This document shows, piece after piece, positions 33,060 through 45,573 of a DNA stretch of 64,000 nucleotides. Every line of letters begins with the position of its first letter. Position 1 is the first letter of the stretch. Made by a program: the position numbers and the translations under genes. This DNA is from Terfezia claveryi. Lineage: Eukaryota > Ascomycota > Pezizomycetes > Pezizales > Pezizaceae. Location of the stretch: NCBI GenBank assembly GCA_015179025.1, contig WHUX01000192.1, forward strand, positions 1 through 64,000, in the 5' to 3' direction. Under the pieces are notes generated by a model. The model saw only the letters and a list, made by a program, of their open reading frames with translations, was not told where the DNA came from and ran no database searches.

Positions 33060-34550
33060 ACCTAATGGTTATAGTAACCTTAACGTGGTAGTAACTTATT
33101 AGTCAGGCGAATGTAGTTCCTCTATAAAGGTAACATCGGACACCAGGATAACCAAAAGACCCAGCGCTGCAGACAGTGACGCAGCTAAGGGTGGGATCGG
33201 GTAGAATTCTTCGAAGAGCATATTTGGGGCGTGCCATACATATGACTAGTACAGTGCTGTTGTCCATCCTTGAGTCTTGGCTTCAACCTGTTTAGAAAGT
33301 GCCAAAGGTGAAAGAAGTTGCCGGCCAGGCCACTACATACCAATATACCTTTGGGTTCAGTATTCAAATTGACACTAGCAGTTGGCAACAAGTTTCTTAT
33401 CATGTACGGCGTTTTTAGCGCAAACCATATACTAGCCAAAGGAAGCTAAACAAATGAATATTCTGTACATAGGCATGCATCACATCATAACTAATACAAT
33501 GCCTCGAACGTCAGGAAAAGCTCAATCTCTGCAAGATATTGATACTGAGGTTGAGGGCATTGGCATCCTCATCAGAAAAAGGAGATGCTTATGAAGAGGA
33601 TAGGTATTGAGGACTTGCTTGTTATGCAAGAGTCCGACTGATACCTACTCTCTCACGATAGTGCAGGACGGCATATAATTGAGACTTATATTATTCAAGA
33701 CTACCCTGATGCTGCATTTCCTAACCTTCGACCTTCATTCTGGCAAGTTGTTGGGATATTCGGTTTATTTGTAGTTCCTTTGACTGTGATAAGCTTATCA
33801 TTCGAGAATACCTTTCTTTAACAAGCTTATGCCATGTTATTTGCTTCCTAATTCTCTTCCATCATGCTACCAAGCGCTCCGAGGTCGGTGCTCTTGCCAA
33901 GGTGCCAAGGGAAAATCCCCGTACATATACAGCTCTTATTGACAACCGCTACAGTACTATCTTTCCGTAGCCGACCAGTGCAGTTATCCCTACGCAAAAC
34001 ACATTGATGTAAAGTAGGGTACATTATCCCAGAACTGAAATGACCTCTTTGGTACTAGAAGGAAACTTAGCAAAGCATCAATACAAATGTAGAGCTCTTG
34101 ATGAAATTTGTTGGGTGAGTGTATTTAGAGGGATATCTGTATACGTGTATTATCATGAGCACTACAGATTTCTATAGGCGATTAACAAGTAGGGATTAGC
34201 CTGAGAGCGCATAGTGGATGGGCATCGTACCATGACGCTATGGGAGGTGAGTGTACTATAAGTATGCTCTAGTCTCGACCTGTTTTATGTACGGATACTG
34301 ATGTACATATTCCTTGCGTAGAGGCTATACACGGATACTGTGCAGGTACGTAGTGAGGTAGATGCAATGGAAAAGAAAATTTTATCACAAACAACGGGTC
34401 TCTCCTTGAAACCGAGAACTGGAGCGTCAAAGTAAAATTTCGAATTCAATACCTCTACTGCCATCCCCCATACAGCCCTTCCTCCGCTATAAACCCGGCT
34501 GCTCTATTCACTAGGAAACATCCCGGACCCTTTCACCCACAAGCTTCCTC
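33060..34550. other. Long stretch without a recognised gene
   Basis: A broken frame from about 33500 (MPRTSGKAQSL...) interrupted by several stops may be a decayed transposon protein, but no domain could be named. A minus-strand frame at 33185-33439 (84 codons) is also unrecognised. Confidence 0.3.
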
Positions 34551-34551
34551 C

Positions 34552-34833
34552 ATGATGTCATTCATCGAATCTCCGTCCCCGCGGGGCCTACCACACCATT
34601 GCCCCGTATTCACCACCCTAGCCGAGGCAAAAAGGGGTATATCTTTATTTTCCCGAGTGGGAATATTATTTGTCGGGGATGTGCTAGAGAGGACTTGCCG
34701 GGGCGGAGGTTGGGGCGGCGGAGAATCCGCTAAAGAAGAGAGGTGGAGAGGGAGGATTAAAGCGTCTCTGTTGGGGCTAGGAGGCGGAGATGAGTTTGTA
34801 GTTGTAGCTAGGAATCATGAGCAAAGTGTGTGA
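34552..34833 (+). CDS. Small hypothetical ORF (93 codons)
   Basis: It begins with ATGATG after a CT-rich leader (tttcacccacaagcttcctcc), with a tataaa sequence about 65 bp upstream (near 34488). The product is Gly/Arg-rich in its middle with no recognised domain. The upstream context is promoter-like, but the short length keeps this uncertain. Confidence 0.3.
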   Translation: MMSFIESPSPRGLPHHCPVFTTLAEAKRGISLFSRVGILFVGDVLERTCRGGGWGGGESAKEERWRGRIKASLLGLGGGDEFVVVARNHEQSV

Positions 34834-35184
34834 AGTCTAAACTAACTTACCGGTACCGAAACCGATTGGGAAGCGGACTCGGGTAGGGACGACAATAGAC
34901 CAACCTACACAACAAGCACAGCACTGTAAACCATCCCTCAGCTCTGCCTGTTGCCTGGGCTCGGAAGTCATAGACACTGAAGCTTTTCTATGTGGGAGAA
35001 AACCGTCATTTTCAGTGACGAGACGACAGGCCTTAGAGGAAGTATTGCCAGCTTCTATGATTGAATTGGTAAGGGCCTTCTGTTCAGCTGGGTATCCAGG
35101 TTACCTTACACCTCCAAAATATTTGGCCCGTCATGTTAGGAAATGGAAGGGATTATCCTGTAACTCAGCTTTCGTTTTACCATA

Positions 35185-36262
35185 CTGCACGGGCTACCGG
35201 ATCATCACGATCAAATAGCGATTTGGTGCAATCTCCAACCAAATAGGCTCAAACTTTGGGATTATTTTGTATATATATAGTAGTTTCTTGGACAATTCAC
35301 CAAAGTGGGCATGCATATTATTACTTAAAATATATGGGAAAAATACACGATTGAATGGAATAGGGTTGGCGGGATACGGGGTATTTGAATGGCAGGAATT
35401 ATTGCTTCCACTTTACAGTTGAGGCCTACATAAGCTGGGGATAACCAATCTCTACGAAACCTCGGGTCAGTTGAAGAGGGACGCCGGTAGGCAATTTCTT
35501 GGAGTATCTCAACCAAACCAGGCCGAAGTCAAGGACCTAATAGCTCACAAGAATCTATACAGAAAGCAGAATGTTTTGGGTAACTGAAGCCATCAGTTAA
35601 CCTTTTCTCGGTTGATATATCCCAAGATTTGTTATTTCTGCCTAATATGGCTACTATGCCAAGCCACATCAATTTAGGCTAAATAAGGCTTGTTATAAGT
35701 TCAAGGGATTGCCCTCCTTGTGATGATTCTTTTGAGCTATCGAACACTTGACACTACCTTCTTTTGGTATACCTAGCTCAACTCTTACCCCAATCCAGAG
35801 TGGGCCCCCACCGAACGGCCTGACTCAGATCTAGTCAGATACCATGACTGGAGTATCTAAATGGCCTTCCTACCTATATATATCGTTTGGACCTATCGGG
35901 CGCTTGACTTCGGACTGATTTGGTTAAGATACTCCAAGAAATTGCTCACCGGCGTCCCTCCTCAACTGATCCGGGGGATGAGAAAAGTTTCGTAGAGATT
36001 GGTCATCCCTAGCTTAGGTAGGCCTCAACTGTAAAGTGGAAGCAATAATTCCTGCCATTCAAATACCCTGTATCCCGCCAACCTTATTCTATTCAATCAT
36101 GTATTTTTCCCATATATTTTAAGTAATAATATGCATGCGCACTTCGGTGAATTGTCCAAGAAACTACTCTATATATACAAAATAATCCCAAAGTTTGAGC
36201 CAATTTGGTTGGAGATTGCACACAAATCACCAAATCGCCATTTGATCCGGTTGCCCGTGCAG
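35185..36262. mobile_element. 1078-bp inverted-repeat element, about 350-bp TIRs, TA target
   Basis: The left arm (35185 to about 35535) and right arm (about 35912 to 36262) are near-identical inverted copies starting CTGCACGGGCWACCGGATC, and both sides have TA (35183-35184 and 36263-36264). The central spacer of about 375 bp (35536-35911) has no recognisable transposase. It is read as a non-autonomous Tc1/mariner-type element with unusually long terminal repeats. Confidence 0.82.
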
Positions 36263-36514
36263 TAGGGTATTCCTTATACCCCACCAAAAATTATTTGTTG
36301 CCTTGAGAACTTTTGAGAGGAGTCAGCTCGTCAGCCAAATCTGTATGAGATCGCCGACAAAGAAGGGGAGGGTGGTTCGAGGCTAGGGGAGGGTAAGGAT
36401 AGGAGGAGCAGGAAAATTGAAAGTAGCAGCAATTGCAAAGAGACAGTGGGATTGTGGTCATCTGCGGAGGAGAAAGGAGCAGGCCCACCATAAGAGTGTG
36501 CAATCATACAATGT

Positions 36515-36721
36515 GTGGTCTCTTCGCCAGCAAACACATGGCTAGTACTACTATGGTATAGTTTCCGGATCCTTTTGATTCGCTCAAGCGTTCGAACCAG
36601 AGCGGTGGAGAAAGCAGCTTCAGTGGCCCGCTTCCCATCGACGGTATCTCACATCTTCAAATTCGATAACCTTGATTTCTCCCCACCTTGCTGCGAGATC
36701 ATCACTGCGCTGGGGGCCTGA
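36515..36721 (+). CDS. Possible 5' exon of the helicase gene
   Basis: An open frame contains protein-like text (SHIFKFDNLDFSPPCCEIITALG) just upstream of the helicase gene in the same direction. Splice joins to 36932 were not resolved, so it may instead lie in the 5' untranslated region. Confidence 0.3.
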   Translation: MVSSPANTWLVLLWYSFRILLIRSSVRTRAVEKAASVARFPSTVSHIFKFDNLDFSPPCCEIITALGA

Positions 36722-36931
36722 TGCAATGCACAGGACCGGCACCCAATCCAAACATCAAGTACTTCCATACCCTGAATCCTATAAGGGCTTCTAGAGTAGG
36801 CCTCTTATTTTCTTCTTGTCCCAATATCCCCATATTCAATCTTGTGCGTCTGATTCCAAAAACCATAGCAAGTTTTCCCCATCATAACACTTCAGTGGAT
36901 ACTATACTAGTTGCTTTATCTTTCACACAAC

Positions 36932-39900
36932 ATGGACTTTTTCCTAGCTGCTGATGGGGTTGGGGACGGTCGCAATCTGTTTACAGTCTTTGCCCTTTCC
37001 AGTAAACCTTACACGCCAGCAAATCTTGAAAAGGTGAATGCAGAGTTAGCGAGGGATCCTACTTCAGCAGGCCAGCTTCTACAATCAAGGACATGCAGGG
37101 CGATATTCCTTTCGGATTTTTCTGAACGTGTAGAGCGAATCCTGACATGGCTGAACCCCCTAGCGGATCTGGAGTCGGCCAGAGCTCCCCAAAAGCGTCT
37201 AAAATTCCAGCTTCCCGACATAATATATGGCTTTGCTCGCAGCTTGGTGGTCCCTTTGTTGGGTTCCGAATACTCCGAATACCATTCTTCAAGAGGGTTT
37301 GCGGATCTCGTCGTTACCACAACCCATCTATCTCATATATTCCGCAAGCGGGGGGTGAGTCCAAAGACGCACAAACTCTTGCTGGAAAAAATATCCCAGA
37401 ACGGACAACAACTCATGCGCTCTATCCTTCCTTCAATCGATGGTGCGAAGCTGATTCAGACACTTCTCGCTGAGGCACAGGCTGGTGCAGAGATTCAAGC
37501 AGTGGGATCTGCAACAATACTCGCGGAGTGGATCACAGCCGCGGTAGAGCTTTGCAGGGGCTGTTCAGGCAATCATGAACTCCACGCCGAGCTGGCAAAG
37601 TGGAATTCTCTTGTCGAGCTTCGAGATTCCCTTACGAAGATCCTCATTACAGATAACAAAAGGCCCTCTGTGACAGCTCTTGCTTTAACCCAAATGAGGG
37701 TCCTGTCGGCGGAGGATAAAAAATCCGGAAACACTAATTGCCTGGCACCTCCGGATTATCTATCGGTACAAGATTTCAAGAATCTTGAGCTTTTCAACCT
37801 ACAAGTGCCAACTGGATTAAGCACCCTTGAAAGTGTGATAACAAGACTCCGAGAGCGGGAGTCCTTCTCCCTCTTTCATGTTTTCGTCAAATCTTTCCCA
37901 TGTGCCCTATGTTTGCGCCGTACTTGTGCTACTGATACTGTGCCTGTCCTTCCTCGGACGATGCCACGCAAACAATTTACCGTGGACAGTCTTCCAAACT
38001 CATTCACCAGCACGCTTCTTGGGTGGCGGTTAGGACCCTGGAAGATATGTCTTTCTGAACACGCCTTTAAAGACCTGCTATTGGCAAATAAGGAAGGTAT
38101 GTAGAGTATCTGTCAATGGATTTCGTTTTACAGGGTTGTAGTCAGAGGCACGACTAATATATATGATCCCCCGAATTAAATCTTGTTAGGCTACTTGAGT
38201 GCCATTGCGAGGAAAATGAAAGAGCTAGCATCAGGACAGTGGGATAAGTCATTAAGGAGGCCGCTTTCGCCGAAAATGATTGAAGAGTGTGGGGGAGTTG
38301 TACCGGTTCCGCTGTGGAGAGCTACATACGGTTCCTTTGGGCGGATTTTGTGGCAGGTTAATGTGGGGTATGATGAGGAGTGTGAAACTGAGTCGCAAAT
38401 AATCACAGGTAGGAGCCATACACTCCTCGATTCTTTAACAGGGACTAATGAGAGTAGTGTGGCGGATTGGGACGGCTGATGAGGTTCGTATATCGACTTA
38501 ATTATTAAACAGTCAAAGACACTGCTGAATAGCGATAGGTGCGGAAAGATATTTCCCAGGTTGTGCAAATTCAAAAGACGTACACGGTGTCACATGTGCA
38601 AAGGTGTCGCTACCAGTGTGGATTCCCATTCATTCCGGAAAACTATCCTGTGCCAGATGGTGCAATATCGAACACCTCCCAGAAGGGTGACGGCCAGGGT
38701 GCTGCATCTATTGAAGTCATTGGAAGTTTGATGAGCAGTAGGTTTATACCTGCTTATTTATTGGATTTTCCACCATGGGATACTGATGGAACAAAGACAA
38801 GTTTTATTCTATTACAGGGAAGGTTCTGGACCGCATCTTTTCCTCCCCCGACGAGATAGAGTTCCCATTTGATATATCTAAGGAAGAAATTGAGATTGTC
38901 AAAAAGGCAGATTCAGCTGCCTTTATCCTTGGTCGGAGCGGAACGGGGAAGACCACATGCTTGCTCTTCAAACTCCTATGCCGGAATATTGCAAGTAGAA
39001 ACGAAGAAACCCCGATTAGACAGGTAACAAAGCTTACTTCCTTATTGGTTCATCCAGTAATTGACACAAATAGATTTTTCTCACACGTTCCGGCTTTCTT
39101 GCTGAAAGGCTCAGGGATTATCTCCGGCGATTGATGGAATCCCAATTTGGAAATCCGTCTATGCGTACTAAGATGGAATCCCGAGCACCACCAGAATATA
39201 TTTTACGAGAGTCCAGAGATCCTTTGGAGGATGAAACATTAGATACCCTTGGTGATGACAAGTTTCCTCTCGTTTGTACATTTGATCAGCTGTTCGGTTT
39301 TCTAGAGAGGGTTATAAAGTAAGTGCTATCGGAGGAGATTATATGCTTTCAGCACTAACAATTTCGCAAACAGGCTTACTGACCGAAGCAACTTTGATTT
39401 TCCAACGGCTGACGGATCTATGAGTACGCCTTGGGATAGAACAGTGAGGAGGCTCATTGATTACAATGTCTTCAATTCTCAATACTGGAAGAGGCGTTTC
39501 AATGATCGCAAGGATGGCCTTGAGCCGGATCTTGTTCTTGCCGAAATTCTCGGGATTATTAAGGGATCCACGTCCGCCGAACGTGGTTTTAGGCCCCTCT
39601 CGAGGGACGAATATGTGGAGTTTAGTTATCGAAAGGCACCTGTGTTTACAGATAAAAACTCCCGCAATGCAGTTTATGATATGTACCAGGATTATGAACG
39701 ACAAAAGTGGTCATTGGGGGATAGAGATGACATTGACAGGGCTATACACCTCTTAAACGCATTTGAGAAAGACCGAAATCTCAAAAGCCAAGTTCAAGCT
39801 CTGCTCGATGAGGTCTACGTTGATGGTAGGTTGCCCTACCGAACATTTTTATTCACCTCCTATAAGTACTAAAATGGATACCGTCAATAGAGGTACAGGA

Positions 39901-42900
39901 TAATAAATTACTGGAAATGGATCTCTTGTTTACTCTGGTGCGAAACCCTTATGGGATACATTTTGGTATGTGAAAAGATATATGTGCATAGCAATATGTA
40001 GATTTGGCTAATTATGTTACAGCCGGTGATACTGCTCAATGTATTTCGAGAGACAACACATTTCGCTTTGAAGACATCAAGGCACGATTCTATGAACATT
40101 TTATTTCATTGGCTAAAGATCTTGGGAAACCTGCCTGTGCAAAAGCGGAGTTGATTAAACTACCCAAGAATTACCGATCCCATCAAGGCATTCTTTCTTT
40201 GGCAGCGGATATTGTGGATATGCTTTGCAATGGTAAATTGCGGAGCCACGATATTTCACAGATTGTTATTGTGTACTGACAACGTCTGAACTAGGCTTTC
40301 CGGGACAGATAGATGTTCTCCCCCGAGAAGTAGGCTCCTATCCCGGAGTAAAACCAACAATGTTCGGTAAGAGAGCGTTATTACATATGTTAGGGGGCAA
40401 ACAGAATTAATGATTTGGTTCAGTCGGTTTTGATTATAAAATACTCGCTCGAGACACAATGCCAGGGACGGAGCAAGCACTCAGTGATTTTGGGGCCGAG
40501 CAGGTGATTATTGTCAAGAATGACATGATCAAAGCAGAGCTGAAGAAGCATCTCGTATCGACGTTGATATTGACAATCTATCAAAGCAAGGGTCTGGAGT
40601 TTGAGGATGTGATTCTTTACAACTTCTTCTCCGATTCCATGTGGGATAATATTCGCCTACCGACATTAGAGCTACTATTGGCCAAGGATTCAGCGGTGAG
40701 ACTTGACAAGACCAGATATGCGGTCCGCAGCCATGACCTTTCAACTATGTGAACGTTCTGACTGGGTATCTGAGCAGGGTCTATGTTCCGAGCTGAAGCA
40801 CCTGTATGTTGCTGTCACGAGGGCACGAAAGAACCTATGGATGGTGGAACATAACAAGGCTTCTGTACAAAATATTGTCATGCTATGGACTGGTGATGAG
40901 CAAGTCAGAGGGCCACTTGTGTCATGTGTGGATGTTGATGATTCAAGGGTTAGATTCTTACCTATCCACCCTTCTCGTAACTGGAGATTAATTGTTACAG
41001 GCCGAAGAAACAGCAAGAACCATCATTAAACCAGGGAAATCCACAAGCCCAGAAGCTTGGAGGAATCAAGGCGAAATGTTACTTCAACGAGGGTTGTACG
41101 AGGACGTAAGTTATAAACTTTGCCTTTGAATGATTGTATTTAATGATTATATAACTTTGAACTAGGCCGGGTTGTGTTTCCGAAAAGCAAACTACAAGCA
41201 GGGTGAAGACCTTGCTGAAGCGTACCAGTTGTACGAGACAGCAAGTCGATTGGATGTCGGTGCATCTAGTCAACAAGCAAAGAAAATTTTTGGAGAGGCA
41301 GCCAAACTATTTGAAGATTCACTATTCATCCAAAAAGCAGCTGAAACGTGGGGCGCTGCGGAGCAATATGGAAAGGCGGGGGAAATATTAAGGGCACATA
41401 AAGAATATGGGAAGGCAGCATTATGGTATAGGCGAGACAAAGATTTCCTGCAGGCAGCACAATGCCATCACATGGCAGAGCAACATGATGAGGCAGTCAA
41501 AGATTACCGCAAGGGAGAGCATTGGGCGCAGCTCGTGGAATATTTGGAACAGTTTGTTGCACTGGTTTTATGTGACTGCCTATTGGAAAGCTAACACGAC
41601 ATAGATACCAGGAATACATCAGCGACAGCATCAAGACACGATATTCAACCCTCATCAACCTCCTATTACATCGTGGTGACCTTCCGGAGGCCCTCCTTCC
41701 TACAGCGCTCGAGACCCTAGGCGATGAAAATGCGAAAGAAGACTTCTACAAGAAATTTGAAAAAACGGAGGACTTGCTCACGTTTTATTCGGAGCACAAG
41801 CGGTATCATGACTATTTTAAGCTTGCACTACGCGAAGGGAAGTTTGAAGAAGCTGTCCTCATGGGAAGTGAATCCCGAGTCGCGAAGGATATAGGTTCCA
41901 AAGTTCCACCAGAGGATCTTTTAATCCTCTATAATGGTGTGATGGCTGGGTATACATGGTCTTCCATTCAATTTGATCTAAATAACCTGTTTGAAGCAAA
42001 AGTGCCACTGAACATAACCAGGCTGCCAGCCCATGCCATTCCTGAACTCGGACAAAGCTCGGTTCCGGAACTACGGGGGCCTGGGTCTGGTTGGCAGGAA
42101 TTATTAGATTGCCTCAAGAGGGCTGGAGATAATTTGCGGCTTCCCCGGCAGCGGCTGAATGTATATTCGGGGAAATTTTTCCGCGTTTTTGGAGATGAGT
42201 TTCTGGATCTTGTGGTGGGTTGCCCCTGACCGTAGAAAATGCCGCCCGGTAACTGTTTTGCAGGCACTAAAATACTTGTGTTAACATAGGAATTCTTACG
42301 TTTGGATACAACACTTCGTCATAAGCTCTCCCAAGCGGCAGAAATGGCCCAGCTACCAGCCCTTACCATACAGAAATTTGCGTCCCTCTCCGGTGACTTG
42401 CTCAGTGAGAGGAAACCATCTACAAACCTAATCACCAGCCTCGGAGGCCTGGTATTCTCTCATCTTCAAGATCAAGTTATGATCCTCAAGTGGTCTCCTC
42501 TATTCTCTATTGTGTCCAAGAAGGACTCTACTCAAGCTCACCAGAACAGTGGTAGTTATGAACATTTTGTACTCACGCTGAAGCAGACTATTGCTGCCCT
42601 CACTGAATGGTTGGTGCCTATCGCAGCTCGCATAGTACCATGTACTTTGCTGCGTATGCACACTCTTCTTATAGTGCACGCCCAGGATCCATGTTTCCTG
42701 GCATTACAAGGTAATTGTTTGGTGGTTGCTACTTCGAGGGGGGATGGCAGTGTCAACGCTGACAATCACAGGCCTATGCCGAAAACAGCCAGATTTGTGT
42801 AATCATGGGGTCCATACAAAATTGCCCTCAGATGAAATTCAAACCAATATTTGGGTGTGTACCTTTCCCTAAGTAAAGTTGGTTGGATCAATTGTGACTT

Positions 42901-45008
42901 CTGTTCATCATAGGCTTTGCTTGATGCTGCTGGATTGTACTGCGCCTCAGGACGATTGTATCACCACCGCAAGTTCCAAGAGAGCGACTCTATAATGTAT
43001 CATAAGAAAGGTAAACTAATACAAATGCGGGTGATGTTTTTTGCATAAACTAATAAGACATAGGACGTGCATTCTTAGAGAAATTATTGAAAGAATTAAC
43101 TTATATTTCCCCATTATTGAATGACAGTGAACTGCAGCTAGAGATTTGGAGGATAATTTTAGGGGAAAATAGCAAATCCCAATGGGCCCTTGTACGAGAT
43201 GGGCTTGCATCATTATTCTTTCACCGCCTAAGACCCAAGGAATGGGTTGAGCGGGGGACTGTCTCAGCACTTCTAGAGGAGAGGAGTCTCGCAAATCGAC
43301 TAGGTCTGTCAAATGAACCCTGACCATTAGGTTCTATCGGAGTGTATGATTTGCTGACATCGGCATCATAGGTGTAATGCCATGGTTCCTGCAATTTCTG
43401 GGATATAGGAGCCGGATCGATCGTGAGGGTCTGGAGAGGTATGACTTCATCAAGGAATGCAATAGTTTGCAGCCTGCCGAGGTGGCTAAATACGACGGTT
43501 TTACTTTGGTATTTTTAACACCGGCCCTATCCTTTGTTAAAAAAAAGTCTAAGTGTAGTGCACCATAGGTTCACCGCATAGGCAAAGTTACAAAGACTAT
43601 CATGGCCCAGTCAGCGCAAGCGTTACAGTCATTCCATTCTGTTCTCTCATTGTATGAATATCTCACTCTGGAGCTGGTAAGTTCAAGTCCGTATCTCTAA
43701 TGCACTCAATGGCTAACCAGTCACCACTGCGTCTAAAAGATTAATCGCACTCTGCGGATTGAGCTCCTTGTGCCTCGGTCACAACAGCAATTTATCCGAG
43801 ACCTCACGCAAATGCCTCATCCATCTGATGAGGAAAGGAATAGCCTCGAGCACTGCCTGATCCAGCTTTTGAGCGACCTTTGCGATCTGCTTTTAAACTT
43901 CGGGACTGAATATTGGAGACTCAGGTTGAATCGGGATTATTCAAAGCAACATAATCTGGAATCAGATTCGAACCCTGAAGCGTTGTTCTTTGCATGCGGG
44001 AGGCCACTCTGGAATGGAAACCGATACATGGTTCGGCGAAGCCTGGACCACCTGGCTCTTTGCATGATTAACTTGGGTGTTGGTCGCTCCCAGGTTCTGC
44101 CAATGGGTTATAATAAGTTGGGTAACAAGATTAAGGAGGTAGGTGCAAAATAGTTGGTGAAGTTAACTTCAAGTACTGATGCCCTTCATTTCTAGGTATT
44201 CGAGAAATGGGGTTCAATTCCGGGACCGAGTCAATCAACACCGGTTCACTGGAGCCGCAATTTCAAACCGGAGCTAGTCGCTAGGGAGCTTGCCGATGCT
44301 TATTGGACCTACAACAAGGAAGAACTACTCATTATTAGAACTGCCAAGCGCGGTTCTCGTTTCCAGTTCTTACCCGGTTCTAAGCTTCGCCAAGTAGTAG
44401 TGGGAGAGCAGCAGCATACCTCAGCCCAAACGACTTTAGAGAAGACACAAATGTTGGAGCTTGGCGAAGAGGCAACTGCGGCTTCTAAAATCAGTCAGTG
44501 GTGGAGGCGATGTAGCATGAGGCTCCAGGCACGTAGGGCAAATGCATTGGAACGAGCCAAATCACTGTCCCAAGGCCGAAAGGCTCAAGCCAAAGTGATG
44601 GTTAACGATATCATTGCCTCCCGCATGACTTCCCGGTACAGAAAGCACAGAAATATTCTTAGCGACCATGGCGTATCGTTACTTGGCGGTATTCTCGACC
44701 TCAAAGGGTTAGTGAGGAGAACCCATGACATGGCAATGGAGTTAGTCGGGGGTAAGTACAAACTGAGCAGTACGGGGGTTGAAGATCTTCAGGATATTAT
44801 TGGGCTTTTGGAAAAGAGGAAGGACTTGCTGGAAGGGACTGAGGCAATGTTTGCCGACGAAACGGAGGTTCAATTGTTGTTCGAGACGACAGTGGGGAAA
44901 TTGGAAGAAAAGATGGACCGAGCATTATGGTTACTAGGAACCTATCAGGGTGAGGTCAAAAGGTGGGCCAGGAATATGGAAGAGTGGAGAGGGAACAAGT
45001 CTCGGTAA
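36932..45008 (+). CDS. TRANK1-like UvrD/SF1 helicase with TPR-like region, about 23 exons
   Basis: Proposed exons: 36932-38096, 38190-38408, 38455-38483, 38539 to about 38700-38815, about 38818-39023, 39074-39318, 39374-39825, 39891-39965, 40023-40232, 40295-40376, 40424-40722, 40778-40948, 41001-41105, 41166-41551, 41605-42214, 42290-42710, 42772-42854, 42914-43010, 43064-43303, 43372-43508, 43569-43676, 43740-44138, 44196-45008; about 2250 residues. Motifs in order: Walker A GRSGTGKTT (38931-38957), DExQ box VYVDEVQD created by splicing 39825 to 39891, GDTAQ (about 40025), NYRSH (about 40170), QSKGLEFEDV (about 40582) and YVAVTRARK (40805). The set is that of an SF1A helicase core, followed by a TPR-like helical region (AGLCFRKANY..., A/W/Y-rich, 41166-41551). 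This order matches the TRANK1 family of large fungal proteins; the cellular role is unknown. All junctions keep frame except exon 4 to 5, which I could not resolve. Confidence 0.85.
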
Positions 45009-45570
45009 TGTAGACAGTTGAAAAGAGGGAAGTTGGAGTAAGGAACTATCTAACTAGTTCTCCGAATGTTTGAGCTTCGGAGATATTGCGGGGCGGACTT
45101 GTATCTTTGTATTATTATAATGACATTGTTCTTTCCTATAGGGACAATTGCTCATCTCAGGGTGCGAACTTTCTGAATTTAATTATGGTGAAACTGCAAT
45201 GAAAAATGTTGGAAAGAAATTTCAGCTACTGCCCGTGCCTCCACAGTGTACTTGGCTGTAAGGTACATAAATAGGAATCTAACTTGTTGGAATGATTTTA
45301 ACACGGTGTAGGCAACTACTCTGGTTGGTAGGCAACCTACCCTCGTTTCCAGTCTCTAGGCAACCAGAATATGGTGTAGTGCAACCTGACAAGGTGTAGT
45401 ATAGTACCGGTATGGTACTCGTGCCTAACAGGGGTTCCCCTTAGCGCCTTCGTTTTCACTCCGCCTCCAGCACTCGCTCTCTGCGAGCGCCCGACACCTC
45501 AACGGGCATCATAGCACAACGGCCAAATTTTCCCACTTCAACGACTATTAGAGCTCAACCGCCAAAATTC
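45009..45570. other. Intergenic region with short repeats
   Basis: ggtgtag and ggcaac motifs recur at about 45305-45405 (for example gtgtaggcaac, gtaggcaacc, gtgtagtgcaacc). They might be the eroded end of the pogo-type element that follows, but no inverted partner was found. Confidence 0.3.
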
Positions 45571-45573
45571 ACG

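Noticed and set aside
36093..36287. Minus-strand 64-codon ORF and a similar plus-strand frame at 35015-35218
   Set aside because: Both overlap the inverted-repeat element at 35185-36262 and arise mainly from its arms.
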